From positions 82,907,781 through 82,971,780 of the forward strand of contig OW240916.1 in NCBI GenBank assembly GCA_933207985.1: DNA of 64,000 bases, given 5' to 3'. A program made the position numbers and the translations under genes. Source of the DNA: Pelobates cultripes. Taxonomy: Eukaryota; Chordata; Amphibia; Anura; Pelobatidae. Each line of letters opens with the position of its first letter. Within the stretch, counting starts at the first letter, position 1. Below the pieces are notes generated by a model. The model saw only the letters and a program-made list of their open reading frames with translations, was not told the origin of the DNA and made no database searches. Positions 62,777 to 64,000 of this stretch are shown piece by piece.

Positions 62777-64000
62777 TTTAGTTGCCATTTGAAGTGTCTA
62801 GTATGTATATCAATGTCTCCTCCAGGTAACATGTAGAAGTTCACTTGGAGCTTCTTAATTTTGCAGATTCACCACAGTCATTAATTTCATACATGAGACG
62901 GTTCTTTTTTTTTCAAATAACTCTTTATCTTTTCCTTGAAATATGGTAACTCTGTAAATAGGTTTGGCTTAATGGACCACTGTAGCATTACAAATACAAG
63001 TTTGTATTCCTAATGCTAGTACCCCAGTTCTTAGGTATAGAGACCTGTACGTCCCCCCTGGCCCCAAATTTAATTAGTCTTGGTCTCCTCTGCGATGGTC
63101 TAATCTATTGCTCCTCATTAAGTAGCATTAGGGACCTGATTCGTGCATCTGAGCATATGCATAGGAAACCATTGTATTCAATGCTTTCCTATGGGTTTCA
63201 ACATCATGTGACCAAATTTTACTCGGTCAGTGTCTCTATGACCACCTGTATTTTGTACTTTCCCTGGGTTTTTTGTATATATTTTTTTCAGCGCAGTCTG
63301 TAGAATAGAAGCAGCACACATTGTGTTTCTGGTGTATCACTTAAGAAATATTTATGGCGTACTATCCTTTGTTTTATGGAAGGCCATAATGCAATTTTAA
63401 ACTGCACAATGTATAAAAGGAGTAAATGATGGATTAGGGATCCTTTTCACTCCACATATAAACACAGCAGATGAGTGGTTTTTTTTTTGTTTTGTTTTTT
63501 TGGGGGGGTGGGGGTTGTAAATTTTGTTGCTCTATTGTCGTTGACATTATTTGTCCTTTATAGAATATTTTTTCCTTTTTTTATCTTCTTTCTTCAATTT
63601 GACCATTTTTTATTAAACTGTTTTAGTGGTTTTTTTTTTCTTCACAAAAACAGACAAGAGAAGGTGTAACAAGTACAGATTCCAAAAAGTCAGTCCCTAA
63701 TCAATATCTACAGATATGCGTTGTAGTTGACATACTTGATACTTGTGTGAATACATTTTAAAGGTCACAGTTTCACACAATCCATAATACAATGAAGTTC
63801 CAATCAACATATATGGTTCAATCCAGTGCCCTTAACTCGCCTATAGTATAATCGAAGGATAAATAATGCTCTAGCTAATAGTGGTTCCAGGTGTTTCAGC
63901 CCTTATCTTGCATATGTTTCGCCTATTGTATTTGGTGATGTGTATTGTTCCATCCATGTAAGAATTAAGGTTGCTATTGGTTGTCCGAATTGGCTGAAGT
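62777..64000 (+). other. RAB8A: RAB8A intron 1, last part in window
   Basis: TTAATGGACCACTGTAGCATTACAA near 62969 looks like the left end of a T2 MITE, with the CATAGGAAACCATTGTATTC...CAATGCTTTCCTATG hairpin at 63161-63194; its right end is unclear. T-rich runs at 63479-63510 and 63571-63641 may be tails of minus-strand retroelements. No exon was identified. Confidence 0.5.

Noticed and set aside
62648..62844. Frames of Ser/Phe/Leu/Pro or Lys/Glu/Gly/Arg repeats
   Set aside because: (TTCC)n microsatellite.
54626..64000. RAB8A exon 2
   Set aside because: I looked for the IDFKIRTIELDG-coding stretch after an AG acceptor and did not see it, so it is taken to be outside the window.
1..64000. 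tRNA, rRNA or other structured RNA genes
   Set aside because: None could be supported by eye; tRNAscan-SE and Infernal runs would be needed to exclude small ones.

Overview
This window looks like nuclear DNA of an anuran amphibian. The evidence is the mix of repeats: T2-type MITEs (TTAAAGG termini, first described in Xenopus), CR1, L2 and Tx1-type L1 LINEs, DIRS and Gypsy retroelements, TTAA-flanked piggyBac-like elements, many hAT-like MITEs, and the vertebrate gene RAB8A. The species cannot be fixed by eye. No prokaryotic features were seen. All family calls come from reading the sequence; no database was searched.

Only one host gene is supported. Coding exon 1 of RAB8A lies at 54502-54625 on the + strand, with a TATA-less, CCAAT-rich promoter in the preceding 250 bp. 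The rest of the window to 64000 is the start of its first intron. I did not find exon 2, so it probably lies beyond the right edge.

Layout. 1-2476: a TTAA element broken by a Tc1/mariner copy. 2530-6150: L2 pieces, one with a 2A-like motif, the other split by a hAT-like MITE with a perfect 8-bp target-site duplication (TSD). 6843-7163: a foldback hairpin. 7930-17494: an old Tx1-type L1 whose ORF1 and ORF2 are separated by a TTAA composite (itself holding a hAT-like element) and whose ORF2 is split by a full-length, ORF1-only L1-like element with an intact 322-codon ORF and a perfect 15-bp TSD. 17495-21720: a hairpin MITE, a Gypsy LTR with a decayed gag carrying a SCAN-like region, and a TG-rich hAT remnant. 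21851-29460: a second Tx1-type L1 cut by a TTAA fragment, a solo LTR, a complete 2.1-kb TTAA element and a hAT-like MITE. 30697-31840: a 42-bp minisatellite with an assembly gap. 32405-33351: two T2 MITEs. 33880-40752: a DIRS gag split by a CR1, then LTR-like repeats around an unidentified broken ORF. 41115-42885: hAT and L1 fragments. 43058-46254: a giant foldback element. 46510-51576: hAT, T2 and a nearly complete piggyBac-like element with its transposase. 52037-53730: a hAT-like element with a perfect 8-bp TSD. 53739 onward: the RAB8A promoter, exon 1 and intron.

The elements form a readable insertion history, because several nested insertions keep clean duplications. The strongest candidates for undescribed biology are the 3.2-kb foldback with a CCAAT/TATA promoter-like core, the ORF1-only L1-like element, and the non-autonomous TTAA family that appears to derive from the same lineage as the local piggyBac element.
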